Positions 25,926 to 35,891 of a stretch of DNA of 64,000 nt are shown here, piece by piece; positions within the stretch are counted from its first letter, which is position 1; every line of letters begins with the position of its first letter. A program made the translations under genes and the position numbers. The DNA is taken from positions 186,001 through 250,000 of the forward strand of contig CAJTTZ010000003.1 in NCBI GenBank assembly GCA_910579505.1, given 5' to 3'. The DNA is from an uncultured Lachnospiraceae bacterium. GTDB taxonomy: Bacteria > Bacillota > Clostridia > Lachnospirales > Lachnospiraceae. The notes beneath the pieces are model-generated. The model worked only from the letters and a program-made list of their open reading frames with translations, ran no database searches and had not been told where the DNA came from.

Positions 25926-27968
25926 ATGCAGAAGCTTAAGATTGGAGACGTAGGTGTTGCCATGTATCTGCTGGCGGCTTTTATCATGCTGATCGTCCCG
26001 ATTAAGTCAGGGCTTTTGGATGTGCTTCTTGCATGCAATATCGCGGTCGCCTTTACCATTATGTTTGGCTGTATGTTTGCCAACGAAGTGTTGAATATGT
26101 CTTTTTACCCGACGATCCTGCTCTTTACGACCGTGTTCAGGATTGCGCTGAACGTTTCCTCGACGAGACTGATCCTGTCTACCGGCGATGCCGGAAACGT
26201 GGTGCAGACTTTCGGTGAGTACGTGGGCGGCGGCGATCTCCTGATCGGTGTTATCGTGTTCCTGATCCTGATTATCGTGCAGTTTATGATTATCAACAAA
26301 GGTTCCGAGCGTGTGGCTGAGGTGACGGCAAGATTTACGCTGGACGCTATGCCGGGTAAGCAGATGGCGATTGACGCGGACTTAAATACCGGCGCCATCA
26401 CGGATGAAGAGGCGAAAAGGCGCCGTGATAAGATTCAGGAGGAATCTACATTTTTCGGTTCCATGGACGGTGCCGTGAAGTATGTAAAGGGAGATGCGAC
26501 CGCCGGCCTGGTGATCACCTTTGTCAACATCGTGGGAGGTATCAGCTTCGGTGTATTCCGTCAGGGAATGGAGATGGTGGATGCGCTTAATAAATATACG
26601 ATCCTTACCATCGGTGACGGCCTGGTGAGCCAGATCCCGTCCCTTTTGATCTCTCTTGCCACAGGTATTCTTGTGACGAAGGGCTCCAAGGAGGCGGATT
26701 TCGGTACAGTGCTGATCAGTCAGCTTTTCGGCACGCCCAAGGTATTGTATCTGGTGGGCGCGGTTCTTGCATTCCTGGGAATCGTCACACCCCTGAATCC
26801 CGTAGTGTTCGTGGGACTTGGGCTGGTGTTTGTCGTAGTCGGAAGAGTGATGGCGGGCACCATAGAGACGGCCGTGATCGAACATGAGGCGGATGAGGAA
26901 GAAGCGGCGGCGGAAGAGATCAGGCAGCCGGAGAATGTCACTTCCCTTTTGCAGGTCGATCCTATCGAGCTGGAGTTCGGCTATGGCATTATCCCGTTAG
27001 CAGACGTCAATCAGGGCGGCGATCTTCTGGACCGTGTGGTTATGATCAGAAGGCAGATTGCGCTGGAGCTTGGTACGGTTGTGCCGATTATCCGACTGCG
27101 TGATAACATACAGTTGAATCCAAACCAATATATTATTAAAATAAAGGGTGTACAGGTCAGTGAGGGCGAGATCCTTTTCGACCACTACATGGCCATGAAC
27201 CCCGGCTATGTGGAGGAGGAGATTACAGGTATTCCCACCTTTGAGCCGTCCTTCCATCTGCCCGCTATCTGGATCACGGAGGGACAGAGGGAGCGCGCGG
27301 AGAGCATGGGCTATACGGTGGTAGACCCGCCGTCCATCATTGCGACACATCTGACGGAGATTATCAGACAGTACATATCGGAGCTTCTGACGAGGCAGGA
27401 TGTACAGAGCCTGGTAGACAACTTAAAAGAATCCAATCCCTCCCTTGTGGAGGAGCTGGTGCCCAAGCTTCTGGGGCTCGGCGAGATACAGAAGGTACTG
27501 CAGAATCTCTTAAAGGAAGGCATTTCCATCAGGGATCTGCTTACGGTGTTCGAGACGCTGGCGGACTATGCGCCGACTACCCGGGATACCGATATTCTGA
27601 CGGAGTATGTCAGACAGAGTTTGAAACGTGCGATTTCCGGCAAGTTCTTCCCGGCAAACGAGACCACAAGTGTGGTGACGCTGGACCCGAAACTGGAACA
27701 GGAGATTATGGCGAGCGTCAAGCAGACGGAGCAGGGGGCGTACCTTACCCTCGATCCGGCAAAGACAAAGGGTATTATGGAATCTCTGGGTGTGGAGATC
27801 AAGAAACTGGAAGACCTGGGCAAGATTCCGCTCGTGATTACCTCCCCTATTGTGCGTGCGTATTTTAAAAAGCTGACGGAAGACTATTATAAAGATCTGG
27901 TTGTTGTGTCCTACAACGAGGTGGAATCCAGCGTTGAATTACAGTCTGTTGGGATGGTGACAGCATAA
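25926..27968 (+). CDS. flhA: Flagellar export apparatus protein FlhA
   Basis: Largest gate protein, forming the nonameric docking ring for export chaperones. The 680 residues have about eight membrane segments in the first 320 and the FHIPEP-type signature region (TARFTLDAMPGKQMAIDADL, GAITDEEAKRRRD). A soluble C-terminal domain follows (ELEFGYGIIPLADVNQGGDL, WITEGQRERAESMGYTVVDP). It starts at ATG 25926 after AAAGGAGGTGATACGCG. Its stop overlaps flhF by one base. Confidence 0.97.
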   Translation: MQKLKIGDVGVAMYLLAAFIMLIVPIKSGLLDVLLACNIAVAFTIMFGCMFANEVLNMSFYPTILLFTTVFRIALNVSSTRLILSTGDAGNVVQTFGEYVGGGDLLIGVIVFLILIIVQFMIINKGSERVAEVTARFTLDAMPGKQMAIDADLNTGAITDEEAKRRRDKIQEESTFFGSMDGAVKYVKGDATAGLVITFVNIVGGISFGVFRQGMEMVDALNKYTILTIGDGLVSQIPSLLISLATGILVTKGSKEADFGTVLISQLFGTPKVLYLVGAVLAFLGIVTPLNPVVFVGLGLVFVVVGRVMAGTIETAVIEHEADEEEAAAEEIRQPENVTSLLQVDPIELEFGYGIIPLADVNQGGDLLDRVVMIRRQIALELGTVVPIIRLRDNIQLNPNQYIIKIKGVQVSEGEILFDHYMAMNPGYVEEEITGIPTFEPSFHLPAIWITEGQRERAESMGYTVVDPPSIIATHLTEIIRQYISELLTRQDVQSLVDNLKESNPSLVEELVPKLLGLGEIQKVLQNLLKEGISIRDLLTVFETLADYAPTTRDTDILTEYVRQSLKRAISGKFFPANETTSVVTLDPKLEQEIMASVKQTEQGAYLTLDPAKTKGIMESLGVEIKKLEDLGKIPLVITSPIVRAYFKKLTEDYYKDLVVVSYNEVESSVELQSVGMVTA

Positions 27969-29215
27969 TGATAATCAAGAAATTTACTGCGAAAACCGAG
28001 AAGGAAGCGATTGACAACGCCAGAAAGGAACTGGGGGAAGGCGTGGTCGTGATGAACGTGAAGCCCGTGAAAAGCAAGGGCCTTTTCGCGTTTCTGAAAG
28101 CGCCCATGATGGAAGTCACGGTGGCGCTTGAGGAGGAGAGCGAGAAGCTGACGGCGGCGGTGTCGGCCATCAGCAGTGTGATTGCGTCCAGCCAGAGTAA
28201 GGAAGAAGAGGAACAAAAAGGTGCGCCCGTTAAAAATACACCCGTTACCGAAAACCCGGAAAAGCGGGACAGCAGCGGCGCCATAAAAGAGAAACGGGAA
28301 AATAACAGCGCCATAGAGGAGAAACTGGACAGTCTGCAGTCGCTCTTAGAGCAGCAGCTCCAAAAGCCTGAGGAAGAGAAAGAAGAGCCGCAGGAGGAGA
28401 AAAAGGAAGAGACAGAAACAGACAGATTCATGCACCTTCTGCATGACACCATGCTGCAGAACGAGGTGGATGAAAAGTACGCAAGGGAGATCATGGATGA
28501 AATCGAGCTGATTAACAAGCCGAATATTCCGTTTGATTATGCGCTGGCGAATATTTACCAGAAGATGATCCTCAAGTTCGGGAAGCCAAGCGGTGTCGAG
28601 CCGGCGTCGAATGGCGGCATCAAGCTTGTGTTCTTCATCGGTCCCACGGGCGTCGGAAAGACGACTACGATTGCGAAGATCGCCTCGAAGTTTTGCGTGG
28701 ATGAAAAGAAGAAGGTGGCTCTTCTGACGGCGGATACCTACCGTATCGCCGCGGCGGAGCAGCTGCGCACTTACGCGAATATTTTGGAGGTGCCTTTCCG
28801 TGTAATCTACACGGTGGAGGAAATCAACAAGGCGCTGGAGGACTTTAAGGGCTACGATTATATTCTGATCGACACGGCGGGACATTCCCACCAGAATATG
28901 ACGCAGAAAGATAACATGAGTAATATTATCCATTCCGTGGACGACAGGGTAGAGAGCGAGGTGCATCTTGTCTTAAGCGCGACGACGAAGTACAAGGATT
29001 TGATCAGCATAGCGGATTCCTATAAGGAGATGGCGGACTACAAGCTGATTTTCACGAAGCTGGATGAGACGACGACACTGGGGAATCTTCTGAATCTGCG
29101 TCTTTATACGGGCGCGTCGCTGTCCTATGTGACATACGGGCAAAATGTGCCGGATGATATCGAGGACTTCAATCCGCAGAAGACGGTCAAGAGACTGCTC
29201 GGGGGAAAGAACTAA
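27968..29215 (+). CDS. flhF: Flagellar SRP-type GTPase FlhF
   Basis: FlhF sets the site and number of flagella with FlhG. The 415 residues have a basic N-terminal domain (MIIKKFTAKTEKEAIDNARK), a Lys/Glu-rich linker (about 75-150) and an SRP NG GTPase: GPTGVGKTTTIAKIA (G1, about 219-233), ADTYRIAAAEQLRTYA, LIDTAGHS and FTKLDETTTLG. Start ATG 27968 overlaps flhA. Confidence 0.96.
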   Translation: MIIKKFTAKTEKEAIDNARKELGEGVVVMNVKPVKSKGLFAFLKAPMMEVTVALEEESEKLTAAVSAISSVIASSQSKEEEEQKGAPVKNTPVTENPEKRDSSGAIKEKRENNSAIEEKLDSLQSLLEQQLQKPEEEKEEPQEEKKEETETDRFMHLLHDTMLQNEVDEKYAREIMDEIELINKPNIPFDYALANIYQKMILKFGKPSGVEPASNGGIKLVFFIGPTGVGKTTTIAKIASKFCVDEKKKVALLTADTYRIAAAEQLRTYANILEVPFRVIYTVEEINKALEDFKGYDYILIDTAGHSHQNMTQKDNMSNIIHSVDDRVESEVHLVLSATTKYKDLISIADSYKEMADYKLIFTKLDETTTLGNLLNLRLYTGASLSYVTYGQNVPDDIEDFNPQKTVKRLLGGKN

Positions 29216-29247
29216 ACGGAGGAACAACTAAGGAGGAGGCCTAGTGA

Positions 29248-30150
29248 ATGGATCAGGCTGAACAACTGAGAAGAATAATAAAGGGCAGCGCTCCGCCGAA
29301 ACGTCCTCTGGCAAGGGTCATCACCGTCACAAGCGGCAAGGGAGGCGTGGGAAAGTCGAACACGGCGATCAACCTTGCCATACAGTTTCGCAAAATGGGA
29401 CAGAAAGTTATTATTCTGGACGCAGATTTTGGGCTTGCCAACATCGAGATCATGTTCGGGGCAGTGCCTAAACATAATCTGTGTGATTTAATTTATCATG
29501 GCAAAAGCATTAAGGATATCATCACCTGGGGGCCCATGGAAGTGGGATTTATATCGGGCGGTTCGGGCATTACGGGGATGACGAATCTGGATAAGGATAA
29601 TCTGGGTACCATAATTGACAATCTGGCGGAACTGGATGAGATGGCTGAGACCATTATCGTGGATACCGGGGCGGGAATTTCCGATTCGGTGCTTGAATTT
29701 CTGGTGGCAAGCGGAGAGATTCTTCTGGTGACTACGCCGGAGCCGACTTCGATCACGGACTCCTATTCGCTCCTTAAGGCGCTTGGCCGTCATCCCCGTT
29801 ACAGGCCGGAGGCGACGCAGGTCAAGGTGCTTGCCAACAAGGTGACGGGGGAGCAGGAAGCGCTCTCGCTTTACGGGAAACTGGAAACGGTGGTGGAGCG
29901 GTATCTTAAGGTGCCGATATCCTATCTGGGGATGATTCCGCAGGACCAGCTTCTGGCGAAGGCGGTGATGCAGCAGATGCCGGTATCGTTGGATAATCCA
30001 AAAGCCAGATCAGCGATTGCCTATGAGATCATCGCGGCGAAACTGATGAATAAGGAGCTTTATAAAACGATTCCGAGGCGTGGTATGGCGGCATTCTTTT
30101 CTCATATTATATCTGGAAATAAGGCGGCGGGGATTTATGCCGGGAGGTAA
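29248..30150 (+). CDS. flhG: MinD-like flagellar number regulator FlhG (YlxH/FleN)
   Basis: ParA/MinD ATPase that activates FlhF and limits flagellar number. The 300 residues show the N-terminal FlhF-activating peptide (MDQAEQLRRIIKG), the deviant Walker A TSGKGGVGKSNTAINLA, ILDADFGLANIEIMFG, IIVDTGAGIS and a C-terminal amphipathic region. Start ATG 29248 follows AAGGAGGAGGCC. Confidence 0.95.
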   Translation: MDQAEQLRRIIKGSAPPKRPLARVITVTSGKGGVGKSNTAINLAIQFRKMGQKVIILDADFGLANIEIMFGAVPKHNLCDLIYHGKSIKDIITWGPMEVGFISGGSGITGMTNLDKDNLGTIIDNLAELDEMAETIIVDTGAGISDSVLEFLVASGEILLVTTPEPTSITDSYSLLKALGRHPRYRPEATQVKVLANKVTGEQEALSLYGKLETVVERYLKVPISYLGMIPQDQLLAKAVMQQMPVSLDNPKARSAIAYEIIAAKLMNKELYKTIPRRGMAAFFSHIISGNKAAGIYAGR

Positions 30151-30153
30151 GAG

Positions 30154-30882
30154 ATGTCAGAAATTTTATCAAAGTACGCTGTGCAGGGAGGAGAGGTAGA
30201 ACTCAAGGCGGTAGGCAGAGAGCGGGAACCGGAGGACAGCAGACGGCGCAAAGCCCATAGAAGCCAGGTGCTTAAAGTACTGACGGAGAACCGTGTGGAG
30301 GTGGCTATGCCGATTGAGGACGGCAAGCTGATCCTTCTCCCGGTGGGCGGCGAGTACGATATGTATTTTTACGGGGACAACGTGGTGTACCAGTGCACGG
30401 CGCGGGTGGCGGACCGTTACAGGTATAACGGACAGTATGCGCTGGCGATGGACCTGACGAGCAATCTGCGAAATTACCAGAGACGCGAGTATTACCGTTT
30501 CAGCTGCGCGCTGGAGATGGATTCCAGGGAGCTTGGCGAGGAGGAAGAGATTTCCCTTGCGGCGCAGGAGGAGATGCTGCCGGCGCTGCCGCTAAAGAGC
30601 AGTGTTATTGTGGATATCAGCGGCGGGGGCCTGCGGTTTGTAGCCTATTATGCATACGAGGTGAACAGCCTGATACTGTGCAAGTATCATTTACAGATTG
30701 ATGGCAGGGAGAAGGAGTACCGGCTGGTAGGGAAGGTTCTGGCGGTGAAAGAACTGGAGAAGGAGCCGGGGGTGTTCGACCACCGTGTGCAGTATGTGAA
30801 TGTAGATCCTCAGGACAGGGAGGAAATCATTCAGTATATTTTTGACGAGTCGAGAAAAACCCACAAAAAGGTGGAGATTTGA
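30154..30882 (+). CDS. PilZ-domain c-di-GMP receptor (YcgR/MotI type)
   Basis: 242 residues in two parts: an N-terminal YcgR_2/PilZN-like beta domain (to about residue 105) and a C-terminal PilZ domain with both c-di-GMP motifs intact, RREYYR (Arg111 and Arg115 form RxxxR) and DISGGG (Asp154xSxxG). In B. subtilis the equivalent protein (YpfA/MotI) clutches the motor when c-di-GMP rises. Its place between flhG and cheB supports a motility role. Spacing to flhG is three bases. Confidence 0.88.
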   Translation: MSEILSKYAVQGGEVELKAVGREREPEDSRRRKAHRSQVLKVLTENRVEVAMPIEDGKLILLPVGGEYDMYFYGDNVVYQCTARVADRYRYNGQYALAMDLTSNLRNYQRREYYRFSCALEMDSRELGEEEEISLAAQEEMLPALPLKSSVIVDISGGGLRFVAYYAYEVNSLILCKYHLQIDGREKEYRLVGKVLAVKELEKEPGVFDHRVQYVNVDPQDREEIIQYIFDESRKTHKKVEI

Positions 30883-30899
30883 TCTGCCGGAGGTAAAAG

Positions 30900-32033
30900 A
30901 TGAAAAATATATTGCTGGTTGACGACTCTGCACTCATGAGAAGGGTGCTCTGTGATATAATCGAATCAGATAAGCGATTCCGTGTACAGGACAGGGCTGT
31001 AAACGGTTTGGATGCGTTAGGCCTGCTCAGCAGGAAAACCTACGACGCGGTCGTGCTGGATGTGAATATGCCGCAGATGAACGGTCTGGAGCTTTTAAAG
31101 GAGCTGCAGAAGCGTAAGATTTCTGCGAAGATCATTATGGCGAGCACGGACACAGCGGACGGCGCGAAGGTTACGCTTGACGCATTGGAACTGGGTGCGC
31201 TGGATTTTATCCACAAGCCTACCAGTGCGCTGGACTGCCGTAACGGGACTTTCAGTCAGGGGCTGCTGCGGATTCTTGCCGCGGTGACGGACTTAGAGGA
31301 GCAGCCGCCGATGCCGGCTCCATCCGGGCCGGCCGCGACGCCAAAGCAGGGGGCCGGAAGGAACATGGCCGGCAGGACAGGTGCGGCCCCGGCAGTGGAA
31401 AAGCCGGAGAGAAAGGCGCCGGCGCCGCCTTCGGGGAAGGCGGTTTACAATCCGGGGACCCAGATTGTGGCGCTGGCCAGTTCTACGGGCGGGCCCAAGG
31501 CGCTCCAGTCGGTGATTCCGAAACTTCCGGCGAACCTGAAGGTGCCGGTGGTGGTGGTGCAGCATATGCCGCCCGGGTTTACGGCGTCCCTGGCAGAGAG
31601 GCTGAACTCCCTGAGCGAAGTTAACGTGAAGGAAGCTGCGGAAGGAGACGTGCTTATGCCCGGCAATGTATATATTGCCATGGGAGGCAAGCATCTGAAT
31701 ATCCTGAATATGTCGGGTAAGTATTCGATCCATTATTCGGACGAACCGGCAAGGGAAGGTGTGAAGCCCTGCGCAAACTACATGTATGAGTCCCTGATGG
31801 ACAGCAGGTTTGACAGGATCGTATGCGTGGTGATGACGGGGATGGGCGCGGATGGTACAGAAGGAATCCAACATCTAAAGGAGAAAAAGAAAATACATGT
31901 GATTGTCCAGGAGGCGAGCACATGCGCAGTGTACGGGATGCCGAAGAGCGCCGTGAACGCGGGACTGGCGGACCAGGTAGTGCCGCTTGAGCAGATCGCG
32001 CTGGAAATCACAACAAATGTGGGGGTAAAATAA
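30900..32033 (+). CDS. cheB: Chemotaxis methylesterase/response regulator CheB
   Basis: Removes methyl groups from receptors. A receiver domain (about 1-120) has phosphoacceptor Asp54 in VVLDVNMPQMNGL. A Pro/Ala-rich linker (about 138-182) follows, then the esterase domain with nucleophile Ser in ALASSTGGPKAL (Ser195), His in VVVVQHMPPGFTASLAERLN and Asp in VVMTGMGADGTEGI. 377 residues. No cheR is visible in the window, so the methyltransferase must be elsewhere. It starts at ATG 30900 after CCGGAGGT. Confidence 0.95.
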   Translation: MKNILLVDDSALMRRVLCDIIESDKRFRVQDRAVNGLDALGLLSRKTYDAVVLDVNMPQMNGLELLKELQKRKISAKIIMASTDTADGAKVTLDALELGALDFIHKPTSALDCRNGTFSQGLLRILAAVTDLEEQPPMPAPSGPAATPKQGAGRNMAGRTGAAPAVEKPERKAPAPPSGKAVYNPGTQIVALASSTGGPKALQSVIPKLPANLKVPVVVVQHMPPGFTASLAERLNSLSEVNVKEAAEGDVLMPGNVYIAMGGKHLNILNMSGKYSIHYSDEPAREGVKPCANYMYESLMDSRFDRIVCVVMTGMGADGTEGIQHLKEKKKIHVIVQEASTCAVYGMPKSAVNAGLADQVVPLEQIALEITTNVGVK

Positions 32034-32034
32034 T

Positions 32035-34170
32035 ATGGATGTAAGCCAGTATCTTGAAATTTTCCTTGATGAAACGAATGAACATCTGCAGAATCTGAAC
32101 ACACAGATCCTCTCCCTGGAGCAGGACCCGGAGAACATGGATACGATCAATGAGATTTTCCGCGCGGCCCATTCCTTAAAGGGTATGGCGGGAACCATGG
32201 GCTATAAGAGGATGCAGACGCTGACCCATGATATGGAGAACGTTTTCTCTGAGGTGAGAAACGGCAATATCAAGGTGAAGGCGGATATGATAGACGTGCT
32301 GTTCCAGTGCCTTGACGCGCTGGAGGAGTACAATACCAATATCAGGGAAAGCTCCGACGAGGGTACGAACGATAACGGCGCGCTGATTAAGCGGCTGAAC
32401 GATATTATGGGCGGTCCCGACGACAGCTCCGCGCCGGCAGCGCAGGAACAGGCGCCCCAGGCGCAGGCTGCGGAAGCGGCGGCAGGCGGTTTTGTGGGGA
32501 TCAAACTGAACGAGAACCAGCAGAGCGTGCTGAGCGAGGCGATCAAACAGGGCAAGAGCGTATACGGGCTGACCGTGAAGGTACAGGAGTCCTGTATCCT
32601 GAAGGCGGCAAGGGCGTTCCTGGTGTTTAAAGCGATTGAGGAGACGAGTGAAATCATTGTTTCCGACCCGTCCTCCCAGGATATAGAGGATGAAAAGTTT
32701 GAGCTGCATTTCAGCCTGATTATTGTTTCCGAGGCAGAACTGAACGAGGTTGTGACGGCGGCAAAGAGCGTTTCCGAAATAGAGGATGTCTCCGGCAGTG
32801 TGCTGAATCTGGAGGATCTGGGCGCGCCTGCGGCGGAGGAATCCCAGGCGGCCGAGACAGAGGCGGCGGCACCCGAGGCGCCCGCACAGTCCGCACCGGC
32901 GGTGCAGACAGCGCAGACTCCTGCGGAGGCTCAGGCAGCGGCGCCCGCGGAAGGTGCACAGACGCCCGCGCCCGCCCCGGCTCCTGCGGCGAAGAAAGCG
33001 CCTGTGAATAAGCCTGTGGTCAATCGGACTGTCAGGGTGGATATAGAGAAACTGGATACGCTGATGAATCTGGTCAGCGAGTTGATTATAGCGAAAAACT
33101 CCCTCGTGTCAGCGTCCGCGATGTCCGGCAACTCCAGCCAGGCGGTGAACGAGCAGATCGAGTATCTGGAGAGTGTGACCACCTCCCTCCATGAGTCGGT
33201 TATGAAGGTTAGGATGGTGCCTATCGAGAGCACGGTGAATAAGTTCCCCCGTATGGTCCGCGACCTGCAGAAGAAGCTGGGTAAGAAGATGGAACTGTAC
33301 ATGAGCGGTGAGGAGACGGAGCTTGACCGTACTGTGGTAGACCAGATCGGCGATCCGCTGATGCACCTTCTGCGTAACTCCGCAGACCATGGACTGGAAT
33401 CCGCTGCGGTGCGTAAGGAGAGAGGAAAGCCGGAAGTCGGGTCCATTTTCCTCGACGCATATCAGGATGGCAATAACGTTGTCATCGAGGTAAGGGATGA
33501 TGGTAACGGTATTGATACAAAGGCGGTTAAGAACAAGGCGATAGAGCGCGGCGTCATCACCCCGGAACAGGGCGAGGCAATGAGCGAGAAGGAGATCATA
33601 GACCTGCTGTTCAATGCGGGATTCTCCACCGCTAAGGTTGTCTCCGACGTGTCGGGACGAGGCGTAGGCCTGGACGTGGTGAAATCTATGATCGAGTCCT
33701 TGAGCGGTGAGGTAGAGGTGAAGTCCAAGCTCGGCGAGGGCAGCACGTGGACGATCAGGCTGCCGCTTACGTTGGCGATTATTCAGGCTCTGATGGTGGA
33801 GATCGGCGATGAAAAATATGCCATTGCGCTTGGCTCCATCCAGACGATTGAGGATATCCTTCCAAGCGATGTCAATCTTGTGCAGGCGAAAGAAGTCATT
33901 CAGCTGCGTGATCTGGTAATCCCGCTGATCCGTCTGAATGAGATTCTGGATATCCCGAGCAAGAAGGACCCGGAGGAGAATCTGGTTGTGGTTGTTGTTA
34001 AGAAGGGCGATAAGCTGGCAGGCCTTGTGGTGGATGAGCTGATCGGGCAGCAGGAGATTGTTATCAAGTCGCTTGGCAAATATATCAGCAAATGCAAGAT
34101 TATCAGCGGCGCGACGGTTCTGGGCGACGGTGAGGTGGCGTTGATTCTGGATGCCAACTCATTGATCTGA
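32035..34170 (+). CDS. cheA: Chemotaxis sensor histidine kinase CheA
   Basis: 711 residues in the standard P1-P5 order: P1 HPt with phospho-His46 in FRAAHSLKGMAGTMG; a P2-like CheY/CheB docking domain (about 160-260); an Ala/Pro/Glu linker; P3 dimerisation (DTLMNLVSELIIAKNSLV); P4 ATP-binding (LLRNSADHGLESA, EVRDDGNGID, SGRGVGLDVVK); and P5 CheW-like (about 575-711). It is one base from cheB and 19 from cheW. Confidence 0.97.
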   Translation: MDVSQYLEIFLDETNEHLQNLNTQILSLEQDPENMDTINEIFRAAHSLKGMAGTMGYKRMQTLTHDMENVFSEVRNGNIKVKADMIDVLFQCLDALEEYNTNIRESSDEGTNDNGALIKRLNDIMGGPDDSSAPAAQEQAPQAQAAEAAAGGFVGIKLNENQQSVLSEAIKQGKSVYGLTVKVQESCILKAARAFLVFKAIEETSEIIVSDPSSQDIEDEKFELHFSLIIVSEAELNEVVTAAKSVSEIEDVSGSVLNLEDLGAPAAEESQAAETEAAAPEAPAQSAPAVQTAQTPAEAQAAAPAEGAQTPAPAPAPAAKKAPVNKPVVNRTVRVDIEKLDTLMNLVSELIIAKNSLVSASAMSGNSSQAVNEQIEYLESVTTSLHESVMKVRMVPIESTVNKFPRMVRDLQKKLGKKMELYMSGEETELDRTVVDQIGDPLMHLLRNSADHGLESAAVRKERGKPEVGSIFLDAYQDGNNVVIEVRDDGNGIDTKAVKNKAIERGVITPEQGEAMSEKEIIDLLFNAGFSTAKVVSDVSGRGVGLDVVKSMIESLSGEVEVKSKLGEGSTWTIRLPLTLAIIQALMVEIGDEKYAIALGSIQTIEDILPSDVNLVQAKEVIQLRDLVIPLIRLNEILDIPSKKDPEENLVVVVVKKGDKLAGLVVDELIGQQEIVIKSLGKYISKCKIISGATVLGDGEVALILDANSLI

Positions 34171-34189
34171 CAGAAGGGAGGAAGAGAGC

Positions 34190-34651
34190 ATGAATGAAGT
34201 AGAAGAATTAAGACCGGTAGGGCAGACTACACAGTTTATCGTGATAAAGCTTGGCGACGAGCAGTACGGCATCGACATCAAATACATAGACAATATCGTG
34301 AGAATGCCGCACATTACCAGAGTGCCGAAGGTGGACGATTACTTGAAAGGCGTAATTAATTTACGCGGCGAGGTTATTCCTGTTATGAGCATCCGTATCA
34401 AGATGGGGCTTGAGGAGGATGTGGAGACAAAATCCAGCAGAATTATTATCCTGAAGCTGGAGCAGCAGGGAACCATCGGCGTGATCGTCGATGAAGTCAA
34501 AGAAGTGGTGACGCTGGAAAATGACAGGATCGAAAAAGTAGCGTACGACTCAAAAGACGAGAAGGCAAACTTTCTCTGTGGAGTCGGGAAGAGCGACGGG
34601 GGGCTGATCTCCCTGCTTGATTTGAACGCGGTAGTGTTAGAGAGTGTATAG
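34190..34651 (+). CDS. cheW: Chemotaxis coupling protein CheW
   Basis: A single CheW domain of 153 residues that links CheA to receptors. Signatures: FIVIKLGDEQYGIDIKYIDN, ITRVPKVDDYLKGVINLRGE, VIPVMSIRIKMG and VDEVKEVVTLEN. It follows cheA and precedes cheC. SD is GGGAGGAAGAGAGC. Confidence 0.96.
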   Translation: MNEVEELRPVGQTTQFIVIKLGDEQYGIDIKYIDNIVRMPHITRVPKVDDYLKGVINLRGEVIPVMSIRIKMGLEEDVETKSSRIIILKLEQQGTIGVIVDEVKEVVTLENDRIEKVAYDSKDEKANFLCGVGKSDGGLISLLDLNAVVLESV

Positions 34652-34662
34652 GAGGAGCGATA

Positions 34663-35280
34663 GTGGGCGAAATCAGTTTAGACGAAATGTCAAATGAATA
34701 TTTCGACGTTCTGAGGGAGTTGGGTAATATTGGCGCCGGAAATGCGACCACAGCTCTGGCACAGATGATGCAGTGTAAGGTGGATATGGCGGTTCCGAAG
34801 GTACAGCTTTTGGAGTTTAAGGAGCTGGGAGAAGCCATGGTCGGCGAGGAGACGGTCATGGCGGGTATCTACCTGGGCATAGAGGGCGATATCAAGGGCA
34901 GTATTATGTTTCTGCTGGAAAAGGCGGCGGCAAAGCACCTGGTCGGGAAGCTGATGGGGATGGAGTCGGAGGGCGACGAGTTTACCGAGATGGAGTTTTC
35001 CGCCCTGAAAGAGGTGGGAAACATTATCACAGGTTCCTACCTAAATTCCCTCTCAAGCATTACGAATCTGGCGATTTATCCTTCCGTGCCGGATTTGACG
35101 GTTGATATGGCGGGAGCGATCTTAAGCGTGCCGGCGATAGAGTTCGCTGCCCTTGGCGACAGAATGTTGATGATTCAGACACAGTTTTTTGACGAGATGG
35201 TATTAGACGGGTATTTTATCCTGATTCCTGATCTGGATTCCTATGGCAGGATGTTAGCGGCGCTGGGGATCAATATCTGA
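34663..35280 (+). CDS. cheC: CheY-P phosphatase CheC
   Basis: 205 residues with two CheC/FliY-type catalytic helices, LRELGNIGAGNATTALAQMM and LKEVGNIITGSYLNSLSS, each with the Glu/Asn pair that dephosphorylates CheY-P. Known partner of CheD, which is the next gene. The start is GTG 34663 with TAGGAGGAGCGATA upstream. There are therefore two CheY-P phosphatases in this cluster, CheC and FliY. Confidence 0.95.
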   Translation: MGEISLDEMSNEYFDVLRELGNIGAGNATTALAQMMQCKVDMAVPKVQLLEFKELGEAMVGEETVMAGIYLGIEGDIKGSIMFLLEKAAAKHLVGKLMGMESEGDEFTEMEFSALKEVGNIITGSYLNSLSSITNLAIYPSVPDLTVDMAGAILSVPAIEFAALGDRMLMIQTQFFDEMVLDGYFILIPDLDSYGRMLAALGINI

Positions 35281-35336
35281 TCGGACGGCGGACATGGGGA
35301 TGTATTAAGAAAGTGTAAACGGGAGAACGCGGTGTT

Positions 35337-35822
35337 ATGAGTGTAGAGATAAAGGTCGGAATGGCTGACTTAAATGTGTGTGTCAGTCCTGATAGGATAA
35401 CAACCTTGGGCCTGGGGTCCTGCGTAGGAATTGCGCTCCGTGATCCGGTCACAAAGATCGGCGGGCTGGCGCATATTATGCTGCCGGATTCTACGACGAT
35501 TCGAAACAACTCCAATATACCGAAGTTTGCTGACACGGGGATAGAGGAGCTGGTGAAGCAGGTAACCAGGAGAGGGGCGAACAGAAGCCGTCTGGTGGCA
35601 AAGATTGCGGGCGGTGCACAGATGTTTGGTTTTAGCAGTAACAGCGAGATGGTCCGTGTGGGAGAGAGAAACGTACAGGCGACCAAGAAGAAGCTGGCGG
35701 AGCTTCGGATTCCGATTCTGGCGGAGGATACCGGTAAGAATTTCGGGAGAACGGTTATTTTTTATCCTGAGACAGGGGATTTTGTAATCCGGGCGGTAGG
35801 TAAGCAGGAATACAAGATCTGA
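35337..35822 (+). CDS. cheD: Chemoreceptor glutamine deamidase CheD
   Basis: 161 residues. Catalytic Cys29 in GLGSCVGIALRDP and His46 in GGLAHIMLPDS are present, with KIAGGAQMF and GRTVIFYPETGDF further on. CheD deamidates receptor glutamines and is modulated by CheC. Start ATG 35337. It is followed by a 69-base gap. Confidence 0.95.
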   Translation: MSVEIKVGMADLNVCVSPDRITTLGLGSCVGIALRDPVTKIGGLAHIMLPDSTTIRNNSNIPKFADTGIEELVKQVTRRGANRSRLVAKIAGGAQMFGFSSNSEMVRVGERNVQATKKKLAELRIPILAEDTGKNFGRTVIFYPETGDFVIRAVGKQEYKI

Positions 35823-35891
35823 TCCGGAGGAGGAGCCGATTCGGAAGAGGAAAGAAATAAAATTGTAGGAAGATGATGGAAGGGTAACAAG